A stretch of DNA of 6,487 nucleotides from Candidatus Sphingobacterium stercoripullorum (GCA_019114715.1 DXEZ01000098.1:1-6487), one strand, 5' to 3'. Shown: positions 1-6,266, counted from the first letter of the stretch. Program-made: numbers and translations. The notes: generated by a model not told the origin, from the sequence alone.

Positions 1-7
1 GAATCCC

Positions 8-15
8 TTCCTTTG
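8..15 (+). promoter_or_regulatory. Possible Bacteroidota -7 promoter element
   Basis: TTCCTTTG matches the Bacteroidota -7 consensus TAnnTTTG at all fixed positions but one. It lies 26 bases before the receptor start codon, which would give a leader of about 20 bases. The matching -33 element would fall outside the window, so this rests on a single short match and could be chance. Confidence 0.2.
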
Positions 16-41
16 CATATAGAAACACCTAAAGAATCTAT

Positions 42-2837
42 ATGAAACTTGTTTATTACATATTATTAAGTTGCTTATTCCTTCAAGTTCCTACAGCAGT
101 ATGGGCGCAGGTAGATATTAAAGGAGAAGTAGTAGATTCCTTAACTCGGCAGAAGTTAACGGGCGTTACCGTGCAGCTTAAAAACAAGGGTGATTCGACG
201 TTAAAAAGCGCATCGAGTAACAACCTAGGTAAGTTTAACTTTAAAGACATCGATACAGGAAAATATTCCTTAGAAACTTTTTATTTAGGTTATAAAACCC
301 AATACCAAGCTATACATCATACGGCGCAATCCAAAGATATTCTTTTAGAACTCACCCCCTCACCAATTGAACTGGACGAGGTGGTAGTATCAAGGTCAAA
401 AATGGTCAACATCAAGGGAGACACCCTAGAGTATGACGCTTCCGCCTTTAAAACGCCGGAATATGCCGATGCCGATGAGCTCATTGCACAGATTCCAGGG
501 GTAGAATTGGATGAAGATGGAAATGTTAAAGCCCAAGGGGAACAAGTCAAGAAGGTTATAGTTGATGGCAAAGAGTTTTTTAGTACCGATCCTAAAGTAG
601 CTTTAAAGACCTTACCTGCAGATATAGTAGATAAAATTCAAATTATAGACGACAAGTCCGAGCAAGCCAAATTCAGTGGATTTGATGACGGGGAGCGAGA
701 TAAGGTGATTAATATCGTCACCAAACCCGATCGCCGGCACGGATACTTTGGCCGCGCTTTTGCAGGAAAAGGAGATGGCAACAAATACAATAGTGGCGCA
801 CAGGTCAATGCATTTAATGGTAGTAAGCGCTTTTCCTTCAACCTGATGGCCAATAACATCAATGAAACGGACATCCATGAAAGTGGCCGAGGTAGAGGGC
901 GAAGAGGAAACAGTAATGTAGGTCGAGGGCTATCCGACACTTATTCCTTTGCTGGAAACTTCAACAATTCATACTTGGATGAGAAAATGGACGTTAGTGC
1001 AGATTATAAATTTCGAAACTCGCAAACCGATGTTAACGTTCTCTCTGATCAAGAGTTTTTAATTGGTACACGAGCAAACCAATTTACACATTCTAGCAGG
1101 CTATCGGATAACAGTCAAAATCAACATAATTTCAATTCCCGAGTTCGCTGGGATGTGGATTCTAGTAATCGAATAGATTTCAATGCCAACTTCGCTTACA
1201 ACAAAAATGGAAGCTTCAATATCAACTCTAGCAACACCAATCTAGAGCAGACAGACCCAATAAACTCGAGCGAACGTTCTAACGAGAGCAACTCCTCTAA
1301 TTTCAATTTTGGAGGAAACTTGACTCTCATGCACAGGTTTAATAAGCCAGGCCGTACGATCAGTCTGAATGTTACAGGAAACAAAAACTCCAATGAAAAC
1401 GAAGGGTTGAACCTGGCCGTAACGGAATATTATCTTGACGCCGTCCTAGACCGCATAGACACCAACAACAATAGGAGCTTTGCCGAGGGCTACGGTTCTG
1501 GGTTTAATAGCTCCATCAATTACACGGAAAAAGTATTCGAAAACAGTCAGCTCCAAGCAAGCTACAGTTTTAGAAATACAAATTCTTATTCCAACAGGGA
1601 GGCTTTTGAATATTTAGCCGAATCTGGAGAACTTGGTGAGCTTAGAGACCGTTTATCCAATGAGTTTAGGAACGACTATAACTACCACAGCGCTGGAATC
1701 TCGTATAATTACAATAAGAAGGAAACGTTCCGATTCCAAGTAGGTGTCAATTACGAACACGGCATAAGAAATAACCATAGAACCGTGCCGATAGATATGA
1801 AAACAAATGCTAGTTTCGGGTCATTTCTGCCCAAGTTAGGTGCAACATATTTCTTTCAACCTACAAAAAGCTTAGAAATCAATTACAATACGGCAACAAA
1901 CACTCCGTCTATCAACCAGTTGCAGGACTTCATAAACAATGAAAACGAGTTATTTATCGTCAACGGGAATCCCAACTTAGAGCAAGAATATAGCCACCGG
2001 TTCCGCTTGCAATATAGAGATATCAATAGAGAGTCTGGTCGTAGCTTTACTAGTAACATAAACTACGATTTTGTTAACAACAAGATTGTCAATTCGGTGC
2101 TAATGACGGACACCATTATGCCACTATTTGACGACGTTATCCTAGGTGCTGGAGGGCAGTACCAAGTACCAGTAAACATCAATGGCGTGTATACATCTCG
2201 CTGGAACAACAACTACGGAGTACCCATTAAAGCTATAAAGGCCAATCTTAATGTCAGCGCAAATTTATCGATGAATAGAAGCTATGCGATTATCAACGAT
2301 GAGACCATAAAAAGTATGAGATACGGTATCAACAACTCCCTTGGTCTTCGGACAAATTTCAGTAGGCAATATATTTTTGGTGCGAACTACAGGATGAATG
2401 CTCAATTTACGAACAACCCTTCTTCCATGAACCCGAAATACACCATTGTCAATCATTTTATAACGGCAAACTCTTACCTAGAGCTTATCAAAGGGCTGAC
2501 TCTTTCAACGGATATGAGTTATTTTTACAACGGAGGTATAAACGATCAAGAAGGTATATCTACTACCCTACTCAATGCAACTCTAGGGTACAGACTGTTT
2601 AAAAATAGAAGTGCAGAAATAGCTATTAAAGGTTTTGACCTATTGAACAACTCTCAAAACATCCAAAGGAGCGTTAGCGAGTATTCTACCACCAACAGCA
2701 CATCAAATACACTAAACAGATACTTCCTACTTAGCTTCACTTATGATTTACGGAAGTTTGGAGGGCAAACAGTGCGCTCGGATGGCGGTGGAAGGGGAGG
2801 AAGAGGTCCTATGCGTGGTGGAAGAGGCAGATTTTAA
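42..2837 (+). CDS. TonB-dependent-receptor-like outer membrane beta-barrel protein
   Basis: This is a complete 931-residue outer membrane protein of the Bacteroidota family with an N-terminal carboxypeptidase-regulatory-like domain and an OMP_b-brl_3-type barrel. Residues 1-22 form a signal peptide: MK, a hydrophobic core, and cleavage probably after VWA. Residues 24-108 read as the regulatory-like beta-sandwich (KGEVVDSLTRQKLTGVTVQL, then GKFNFKDIDTGKYSLE). LDEVVV at about 111-116 leads into the plug, which contains IPGVELDEDG (about 151-160), VIVDGKEFF (about 172-180) and VINIVTKP (about 223-230). The rest alternates aromatic beta-strands with Asn/Ser-rich loops, as in a large barrel. The last strand (RYFLLSFTYDLRKFGG) is followed by a Gly/Arg-rich tail ending in Phe. 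The ATG at 42 is preferred because the signal peptide begins there. Family members are thought to move or bind large substrates with TonB energy; the substrate here is unknown. No partner gene (SusD-like or GLPGLI) lies in the window. Confidence 0.93.
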   Translation: MKLVYYILLSCLFLQVPTAVWAQVDIKGEVVDSLTRQKLTGVTVQLKNKGDSTLKSASSNNLGKFNFKDIDTGKYSLETFYLGYKTQYQAIHHTAQSKDILLELTPSPIELDEVVVSRSKMVNIKGDTLEYDASAFKTPEYADADELIAQIPGVELDEDGNVKAQGEQVKKVIVDGKEFFSTDPKVALKTLPADIVDKIQIIDDKSEQAKFSGFDDGERDKVINIVTKPDRRHGYFGRAFAGKGDGNKYNSGAQVNAFNGSKRFSFNLMANNINETDIHESGRGRGRRGNSNVGRGLSDTYSFAGNFNNSYLDEKMDVSADYKFRNSQTDVNVLSDQEFLIGTRANQFTHSSRLSDNSQNQHNFNSRVRWDVDSSNRIDFNANFAYNKNGSFNINSSNTNLEQTDPINSSERSNESNSSNFNFGGNLTLMHRFNKPGRTISLNVTGNKNSNENEGLNLAVTEYYLDAVLDRIDTNNNRSFAEGYGSGFNSSINYTEKVFENSQLQASYSFRNTNSYSNREAFEYLAESGELGELRDRLSNEFRNDYNYHSAGISYNYNKKETFRFQVGVNYEHGIRNNHRTVPIDMKTNASFGSFLPKLGATYFFQPTKSLEINYNTATNTPSINQLQDFINNENELFIVNGNPNLEQEYSHRFRLQYRDINRESGRSFTSNINYDFVNNKIVNSVLMTDTIMPLFDDVILGAGGQYQVPVNINGVYTSRWNNNYGVPIKAIKANLNVSANLSMNRSYAIINDETIKSMRYGINNSLGLRTNFSRQYIFGANYRMNAQFTNNPSSMNPKYTIVNHFITANSYLELIKGLTLSTDMSYFYNGGINDQEGISTTLLNATLGYRLFKNRSAEIAIKGFDLLNNSQNIQRSVSEYSTTNSTSNTLNRYFLLSFTYDLRKFGGQTVRSDGGGRGGRGPMRGGRGRF

Positions 2838-2849
2838 GCAAAGCACTCA

Positions 2850-2909
2850 AAAAATAATAGTTTAACGCACTGAACAAATTTTACGTCAGGAATCTCTCTT
2901 ATTATTTTT
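2850..2909 (+). repeat. AT-only inverted repeat after the receptor stop, weak terminator candidate
   Basis: AAAAATAATA (2850-2859) is the exact reverse complement of TATTATTTTT (2900-2909), with a 40-base loop. The right arm ends in a T5 run, 13 bases after the receptor stop the left arm begins. The stem is purely A-T and the loop long, so it would be weak as a factor-independent terminator. Confidence 0.25.
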
Positions 2910-2964
2910 CTACAAACATTCAGCTAGGCAGGTGAAGTTTCAATTTCCTTTTAACTGTCTTCCT

Positions 2965-3044
2965 TGATAGTGTAAAATGAATTGCCGCTTTGATCCACAC
3001 TTGTAAAGTGCTAAGCGAGTCACTTATAGCACTCTTCACTATCA
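2965..3044. repeat. Nested inverted repeats built from CACT/AGTG
   Basis: An outer 8-bp pair, TGATAGTG (2965-2972) with CACTATCA (3037-3044), encloses a perfect 7-bp pair, AGTGCTA (3007-3013) with TAGCACT (3027-3033). A third stem, CACTT (2998-3002) with AAGTG (3006-3010), and a fourth, AAGTG (3006-3010) with CACTT (3021-3025), compete with the inner one. No T-run follows on either strand, so it is not a standard terminator. It could be a structured RNA 3' end or a binding cluster. Confidence 0.4.
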
Positions 3045-3205
3045 CCCAGTGAAAAACCCAAATTTCCTATTACTTATTCCTTACGTTATTCTAAGAACGT
3101 TTTTGATCTGCAAGCTATATCCATCACAATTGTCCACTATATTAAACAAAATAGCTAATTTGGAACAATATTACGGACATTCCGTCTTATTTAGACTTCA
3201 CAAAC

Positions 3206-3766
3206 CTAATCAATAATAATATCGTGTTTAGTTAAAAGCCCTCGAATGTTTTCTTTTGAAAACTTAGCTTTTTTAATTCTATTTTCTTCAGGATCTATAG
3301 AAAAATTATGGGCAGTACGGAAATCAACTTTTTCTAAAACAGTCCTGTTAAATACCGATTGCCGGAGATCACAATTTCCGAATGTAGCCCCCGTTAAATT
3401 GGCTTCAGAGAAATCAGCATCCTCTATTATTGAATCTTCGAATTTTGTACTTTTAATATTCATTCCATAAAAGGACGAATGTTTAATCTGGCACCTATCA
3501 AAAGAAAAAGAGAGCCCCATTTCATTGCATGCTTCAAATTGAACACCTAATAATTTACAGTCTTTGAACTCAACATTCCACAGTCTAGTACCCGTTAATT
3601 TGACTAAACTGAAGTTACAAGCATTAAAAACACAATCTAAAAAGCTAAAACCTAAAAAGTCTTTACCCGTAAAGTCAATACCATTAAAAACACAGTTTTC
3701 ATATTCTCCTGGTGCCAGCGATTCATTTTTTGTAAAGGTCTCGTCTTCTACATACACATCATTCAT
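3206..3766 (-). CDS. Pentapeptide-repeat protein (Qnr-like fold)
   Basis: This is a complete 186-residue protein. From about residue 22 to 155 most fifth positions are Phe or Leu with small or Cys/Asn residues between them, the A(D/N)LXX pattern of a right-handed quadrilateral beta-helix. The clearest run is DADFSEANLTGATFGNCDLR. The repeat is interrupted near EACNEMGLSFSFDRC, so the helix may have a loop there, as Qnr proteins do. The last 31 residues (SIDPEENRIKKAKFS, then a short helix and DIIID) are a tail I recognise from other bacterial pentapeptide proteins, where it may serve dimerisation. There is no signal peptide, so it is cytoplasmic. Some relatives (Qnr, MfpA, McbG) mimic DNA and shield gyrase or topoisomerase IV from inhibitors; whether this one does cannot be read from sequence. 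It stands alone, 263 bases from hipA and convergent with the receptor gene. The ATG at 3766 is the first start in frame. Confidence 0.85.
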   Translation of the reverse strand: MNDVYVEDETFTKNESLAPGEYENCVFNGIDFTGKDFLGFSFLDCVFNACNFSLVKLTGTRLWNVEFKDCKLLGVQFEACNEMGLSFSFDRCQIKHSSFYGMNIKSTKFEDSIIEDADFSEANLTGATFGNCDLRQSVFNRTVLEKVDFRTAHNFSIDPEENRIKKAKFSKENIRGLLTKHDIIID

Positions 3767-3935
3767 ACGTAAGCTTTTTATATCAAATTAATAGATTCAG
3801 TTTTCATAAATATTTTATTTGTCATTAGGGCAATATGCAAAATGTTTTAATGATAACATGGAATGGTAATAGCAAAAATTTTAAAGCATTTGAACGACGT
3901 CAAAAAATTATTCCTCCCTAACATGTACTAACCTT

Positions 3936-3964
3936 AAAAAAGCAAAAACTTTTGATTAAAGTTT
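3936..3964 (-). terminator. Weak factor-independent terminator candidate behind hipBA
   Basis: On the minus strand, AAACTTT, a 5-base loop and AAAGTTT form a perfect 7-bp stem (3946-3964). It is followed directly by the T-rich tail TTGCTTTTTT (3945-3936). It lies 66 bases beyond the hipA stop codon. Only one G-C pair is in the stem, so strength is doubtful. The rest of the gap 3767-4029 shows no gene. Confidence 0.35.
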
Positions 3965-4029
3965 ATTCAATAATCCAACATCCAAAAATTACGCTCCCAA
4001 AACAGCATTAGGTAAACAAAAGAATTCAT

Positions 4030-5279
4030 TTACTGTTGCCAGAACGCCGGCCTCATCATTTCTATTTCTACTCTAGGGATACCTATTTCATCTGCAACAT
4101 TCCTCCAATGGCTAACACTTGAAAGGACTTCTGAAATGATAGATTCCATTTCAGCGTCCGTCAACCTGAAGTATGCACCAACTTGCTTCGCTAATCTAAG
4201 GTCCAAGGCGCCATCAGCTTCATCTATATTTAAAGACAAGTGACTCTTATCTATTGATGGATTCAAATCGTATGCTGGAGACAGCTCCCAGCCTCTTGGA
4301 GTCAAAACGAACCCATGGTTCCGAAGGTGATCATCAGTATTTGAAATTGCAATATTGAATACAATCCGTCGCCAAAGCTGTCTCAATTCTGCATCAACAT
4401 TAGAACCGTTAGCTGATAAGAACTCAACAATATCCAAATAACTCGCAGTTTTATCCCTTAAAATATTTTCATTATATCCAGTCATAGTCATAGCTGAAGA
4501 AAAATGAATTCTAATGTGCCCTTCTCGATCAAATCGTTTGGTGAAAAAGGTATGATAGGGACCGTGAATTTTTTCCAATTTACATGGAGCCATTTTAATT
4601 CCAGAATTAACAGCTAATTTATAGGCTAAATACTCCCAAGCACCCTTATCCACCGTGTCGTTTTTTAAAGGGAATTTTGCAATCCATAAATTCTCGCTTC
4701 GATCTAAAACATTTGCCTTAGGACGAGCACCACCTAAAGAAGAGCCTGGGGCAATCAAAACATTCAACCATGCCTTGTTAAAATCCCTCTCCTTATCTTC
4801 TAACAATTTTGCAGCAAATTGCAACTCTCGAATTTTTGACCATGGGGTGTTGGTTTATTATGATCGTCATCTAAAAACACCCCATCTGGTTCTTCTTTAA
4901 AGCGAAGCCCTCCCATCCTTGTTCGATCATAAACACCTAACAGGTAATCTACCTCATAAAGTTTATTTGGTTTTCTACCTTCCTCACGTGCTTCTTGAGC
5001 TTCCCTTCGTTTCATCAATGTACGACCCCATGTATCTGGCATACTATCTAAAAAAACTCCGAAGTTCTCATCAACCCCCGCAAATTGAGGACCAGAGAAA
5101 AATTGAATACCAGGGTCGAGCAAACACGGTTCTTGTGAGTTTATCCAAGACGGATCATACTCAAAGTTAAACGCCTTTTTTCCTTTGGCTTGATGAGCAA
5201 CCAGTTTCCCTATTAACAAAGGCTGATCCATTCCTTTCCAATCTCCGTAAACGAATATAATGGTCTTATCTTTCTCCAA
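4030..5279 (-). pseudogene. hipA: hipA-family serine/threonine kinase toxin gene, split by one frameshift
   Basis: HipA kinases phosphorylate cytoplasmic targets (GltX for E. coli HipA) and so stop growth; this member's target is unknown. The gene lies in two frames. Piece 1 (5279-4800, 159 codons) carries the N-terminal HipA domain: KTIIFVYGDW, NFGVFLDSMPDTWGR (about residues 72-86) and LLGVYDRTRMGGLRF. Piece 2 (open from 4824 or before, to 4030) carries the kinase: the Gly-rich loop SSLGGARPK, the ATP lysine in WIAKFP, the catalytic loop NTDDHLRNHGF, and the metal-binding YDLNPS. Adding one C to the C4 run at 4847-4844 joins them as PTPPWSKIREL, which matches the family motif, and gives 416 residues, a normal length. 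Piece 2 has no ATG ahead of its ATP-binding motifs, so a designed HipS/HipT-type split is unlikely. Unrepaired, piece 1 ends with a 14-residue out-of-frame tail. The start is TTG at 5279, three bases after the hipB stop. A sequencing error in the C run remains possible, in which case the gene is intact. Confidence 0.88.
4844..4847 (-). other. Frameshift site in hipA (C4 run on the coding strand)
   Basis: On the minus strand the codons read CCA ACA CCC CAT GGT and run out of frame to a TAG at 4802-4800. With a fifth C they read CCA ACA CCC CCA TGG TCA, giving PTPPWS and then IRELQF in the kinase frame. In the shifted frame a TAA lies only 12 bases before the TGG codon, so the two frames cannot be joined by an upstream start. 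The site does not fit a canonical -1 slippery heptamer. Confidence 0.85.
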
Positions 5280-5285
5280 TTTCTA
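5277..5285 (-). promoter_or_regulatory. hipB stop / hipA TTG start junction
   Basis: The minus strand reads TAG AAA TTG GAG AAA. The TAG ends hipB, and the TTG, in the same frame, is the only usual start codon that keeps the conserved N-terminal strand (KTIIFVYGDW). The first in-frame ATG is codon 17 and would remove it. Translation of hipA therefore probably depends on reinitiation by ribosomes that finish hipB. Confidence 0.65.
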
Positions 5286-5609
5286 TAACAACTCTAAATC
5301 ACGCAGTTTCTGACCTAATACATCATCTGCACCTAATTTTAAAATATCTTCTGTTAGCCCATAAGTTCGTAACACATTAAAATAAGATCCTAGTGCAACA
5401 GAAGGATCTCCTTTCTCAATAGAGGTCAATGTTGTGCGACTTATTCCAGCACGCTCGGAGACTTGTTGCATAGTTAGCTTCCTCCGTTTTCTAGCTAACT
5501 TCAATTGCTCACCCATGGTCTCCAAAAAACGTTGATGCCTTGGCAATATCACTGGAGTTCTACTTCTCATAATGTTCATTGTATAATACAAATATATAGA
5601 TTTTGACAT
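5283..5609 (-). CDS. hipB: HipB-like XRE-family antitoxin and repressor
   Basis: A small DNA-binding protein of up to 108 residues. Residues 33-85 form a Cro/C1 (XRE) helix-turn-helix: GEQLKLARKRRKLTMQQV, SERAGISRTTLTSIEKGDPS with the recognition helix, then YFNVLRTYGL. The C-terminal LGADDVLGQKLRDLELL is the usual ending of HipB-like proteins next to HipA-family kinases. It precedes hipA by three bases, the classical antitoxin-first operon, so the inferred role is to bind and neutralise HipA and to repress the operon with it. The true start is uncertain. Met1 (5609), Met11 (5579) and Met14 (5570) are all ATG; homologues as I recall them begin near MRSRTP, favouring Met14 or Met11, and a possible promoter element overlaps codons 5-7. 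Unlike hipA, the reading frame is undamaged, so the antitoxin may still be made. Confidence 0.88.
   Translation of the reverse strand: MSKSIYLYYTMNIMRSRTPVILPRHQRFLETMGEQLKLARKRRKLTMQQVSERAGISRTTLTSIEKGDPSVALGSYFNVLRTYGLTEDILKLGADDVLGQKLRDLELL
5579..5591. promoter_or_regulatory. Candidate HipB operator (13-bp inverted repeat)
   Basis: TTGTATAATACAA has perfect 6-bp arms around one central base. It overlaps the possible -7 element and the codon-11 start of hipB. Position and symmetry fit a dimeric XRE repressor controlling its own operon. No second full copy was seen nearby, though HipB-type operons often have several. Confidence 0.45.
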
Positions 5610-5623
5610 AAATAATGAACAAA
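5589..5623 (-). promoter_or_regulatory. Possible hipBA promoter
   Basis: On the minus strand TTTG (5623-5620) and TATATTTG (5596-5589) match the Bacteroidota -33 and -7 elements, the latter exactly. The spacer is 23 bases, slightly longer than usual. Transcription would begin near 5582, giving an almost leaderless message starting at Met11 or Met14 of hipB and excluding Met1. Confidence 0.35.
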
Positions 5624-5628
5624 TAGCC

Positions 5629-5640
5629 TTTTTATAAAAA
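5629..5640. repeat. 12-bp A/T palindrome upstream of hipB
   Basis: TTTTTATAAAAA is a perfect palindrome 20 bases upstream of the longest hipB frame. Being purely A/T it has low information content and could be chance in this AT-rich gap; it might also be an UP-like or bent element. Confidence 0.2.
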
Positions 5641-5700
5641 CACTTTGTTAAAATATTTGCGTTAGCCTATTCAGAAGCATTCTACAGTCTCGATATAAAC

Positions 5701-5710
5701 TGAGGCCTCA
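5701..5710. repeat. 10-bp GC-centred palindrome between hipB and merR
   Basis: TGAGGCCTCA is a perfect palindrome in the middle of the divergent gap, whose surroundings are very AT-rich. It lies about 90 bases from the hipB start and 107 from the merR start. A dimeric regulator site is possible. Confidence 0.3.
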
Positions 5711-5771
5711 TCTTTTATTACTACACCAGCTACTCTTACAAGAAATTAAAGCAAGTAAATAGACTTATATT

Positions 5772-5789
5772 AATAAAGATTTCTTTATT
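5772..5789. promoter_or_regulatory. Candidate MerR operator (18-bp inverted repeat)
   Basis: AATAAAGA-TT-TCTTTATT has perfect 8-bp arms and a 2-base centre, ending 27 bases before the merR start codon. MerR proteins bind dyads of about this size inside their promoters. A -7-like TATATTTA (5804-5811) follows at 14 bases, and TTTC (5780-5783), a near -33 match within the dyad, lies 20 bases from it. Autoregulation by the adjacent MerR protein is my inference. Confidence 0.4.
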
Positions 5790-5816
5790 TGTCTCTAGCT
5801 TGTTATATTTACTAGC

Positions 5817-6149
5817 ATGAACAAAGACGAGGAAATACCAAAGTTATACTACTCCATGGGAGAGGTTGCCGAAATGTTTGGTGTGAACCAATCTCAAATA
5901 CGTTTTTACGAAAAGGAATTTGAAATATTAAAGCCTAAAAAAAACAGAAAGGGAAATCGTCTTTTTCGAAATGAGGATGTCGAGAACCTAAAAATTATAT
6001 TCAACCTCGTAAAAGACAAGGGGTATACATTGCAAGGGGCAAAAGATTACCTCAAAAACAACCATAAGGAAGCGCAAGAGCGTTTAAAGATAATTGAATC
6101 TTTAGAAAATATGCGGAGTTTTTTATTAGAAGTAAAAAAAAGCCTATAG
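5817..6149 (+). CDS. MerR-family transcriptional regulator, short form
   Basis: A complete 110-residue cytoplasmic DNA-binding protein. Residues 11-35 (YYSMGEVAEMFGVNQSQIRF and YEKEF) form the MerR helix-turn-helix. Residues 40-62 (PKKNRKGNRLFRNEDVENLK) form the wing with the conserved R-x-F/Y turn. YTLQGAKDYLKNN (70-82) completes the winged domain, and the rest to 110 is a helix suited to the antiparallel coiled-coil dimer. There is no C-terminal effector domain and no Cys pair for metals, so any ligand is unknown. Proteins nearly identical in plan are widespread in Bacteroidota, usually without assigned function. The ATG at 5817 keeps the typical lead residues EIPKLYYS; no Shine-Dalgarno sequence is visible, as is normal in this phylum. 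It diverges from hipB, and the gap holds a strong dyad next to its start, suggesting self-control. Confidence 0.9.
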   Translation: MNKDEEIPKLYYSMGEVAEMFGVNQSQIRFYEKEFEILKPKKNRKGNRLFRNEDVENLKIIFNLVKDKGYTLQGAKDYLKNNHKEAQERLKIIESLENMRSFLLEVKKSL

Positions 6150-6159
6150 CTAACCTTCC

Positions 6160-6209
6160 CATTAATTAGCTCCATGAACGGGCATTAATTAATGAATGAA
6201 ATTTAATGC
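6160..6209. repeat. Overlapping ATTAATT inverted repeats after merR
   Basis: CATTAATTA (6160-6168) pairs with TAATTAATG (6186-6194) across a 17-base loop. The right arm is itself part of a perfect palindrome, CATTAATTAATG (6183-6194). GCATTAA (6182-6188) also pairs with TTAATGC (6203-6209). The structures exclude each other and none is followed by a T-run. Confidence 0.35.
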
Positions 6210-6224
6210 AATAAGAGACCATAC

Positions 6225-6266
6225 CCAAACTAATGCGTAATATATCATGCATTACATCTAGTTTGG
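6225..6266. repeat. Imperfect 42-bp hairpin after merR
   Basis: An outer stem CCAAACTA (6225-6232) with TAGTTTGG (6259-6266) encloses an inner stem GTAAT (6237-6241) with ATTAC (6251-6255), separated by a small 4/3-base internal loop. The terminal loop has 9 bases. It lies 75 bases after the merR stop. It could stabilise the 3' end of the message or act as a weak terminator; no T-run follows. Confidence 0.4.

Larger units (their letters stand above)
2838..3205. other. Convergent intergenic region, no gene seen
   Basis: This 368-base stretch separates the 3' ends of the receptor gene (+) and the pentapeptide gene (-). I found no convincing coding frame; a frame of about 45 codons on the minus strand has no ATG and no recognisable motif. 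It does contain two inverted-repeat structures, listed separately, and nine copies of CACT or its complement AGTG. As both flanking genes end here, transcription termination or RNA 3'-end structure is the natural expectation. Confidence 0.6.

Noticed and set aside
317..940. Minus-strand frames inside the receptor gene
   Set aside because: They overlap conserved plug and barrel sequence on the plus strand and have no recognisable domains.
2915..3055. Minus-strand open frame of about 45 codons in the convergent gap
   Set aside because: It has no ATG, only GTG starts, no recognisable motif, and lies over inverted repeats. A frame of this length is expected by chance.
3564..3791. Plus-strand frames opposite the pentapeptide gene
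   Set aside because: They mirror a gene with clear repeat structure on the other strand and show low-complexity Lys/Ser/Leu composition without family features.
4840..4850. Programmed -1 ribosomal frameshifting in hipA
   Set aside because: The sequence ACA CCC CAT is not a canonical slippery heptamer: after a -1 slip the CCC-decoding tRNA would have to re-pair with ACC. I saw no obvious stimulating stem just downstream, so a simple indel is likelier.
4655..5170. Plus-strand frames across hipA
   Set aside because: The minus strand carries conserved HipA motifs through this whole stretch, so these frames are shadows.
4030..5609. A three-gene HipB-HipS-HipT system in which the HipA N-terminus is a separate protein
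   Set aside because: In HipBST the small protein is about the size of a single subdomain and the kinase has its own start. Here the break is late in the N-terminal domain, one base restores the PTPPW motif, and the second piece has no ATG before its ATP-binding motifs.
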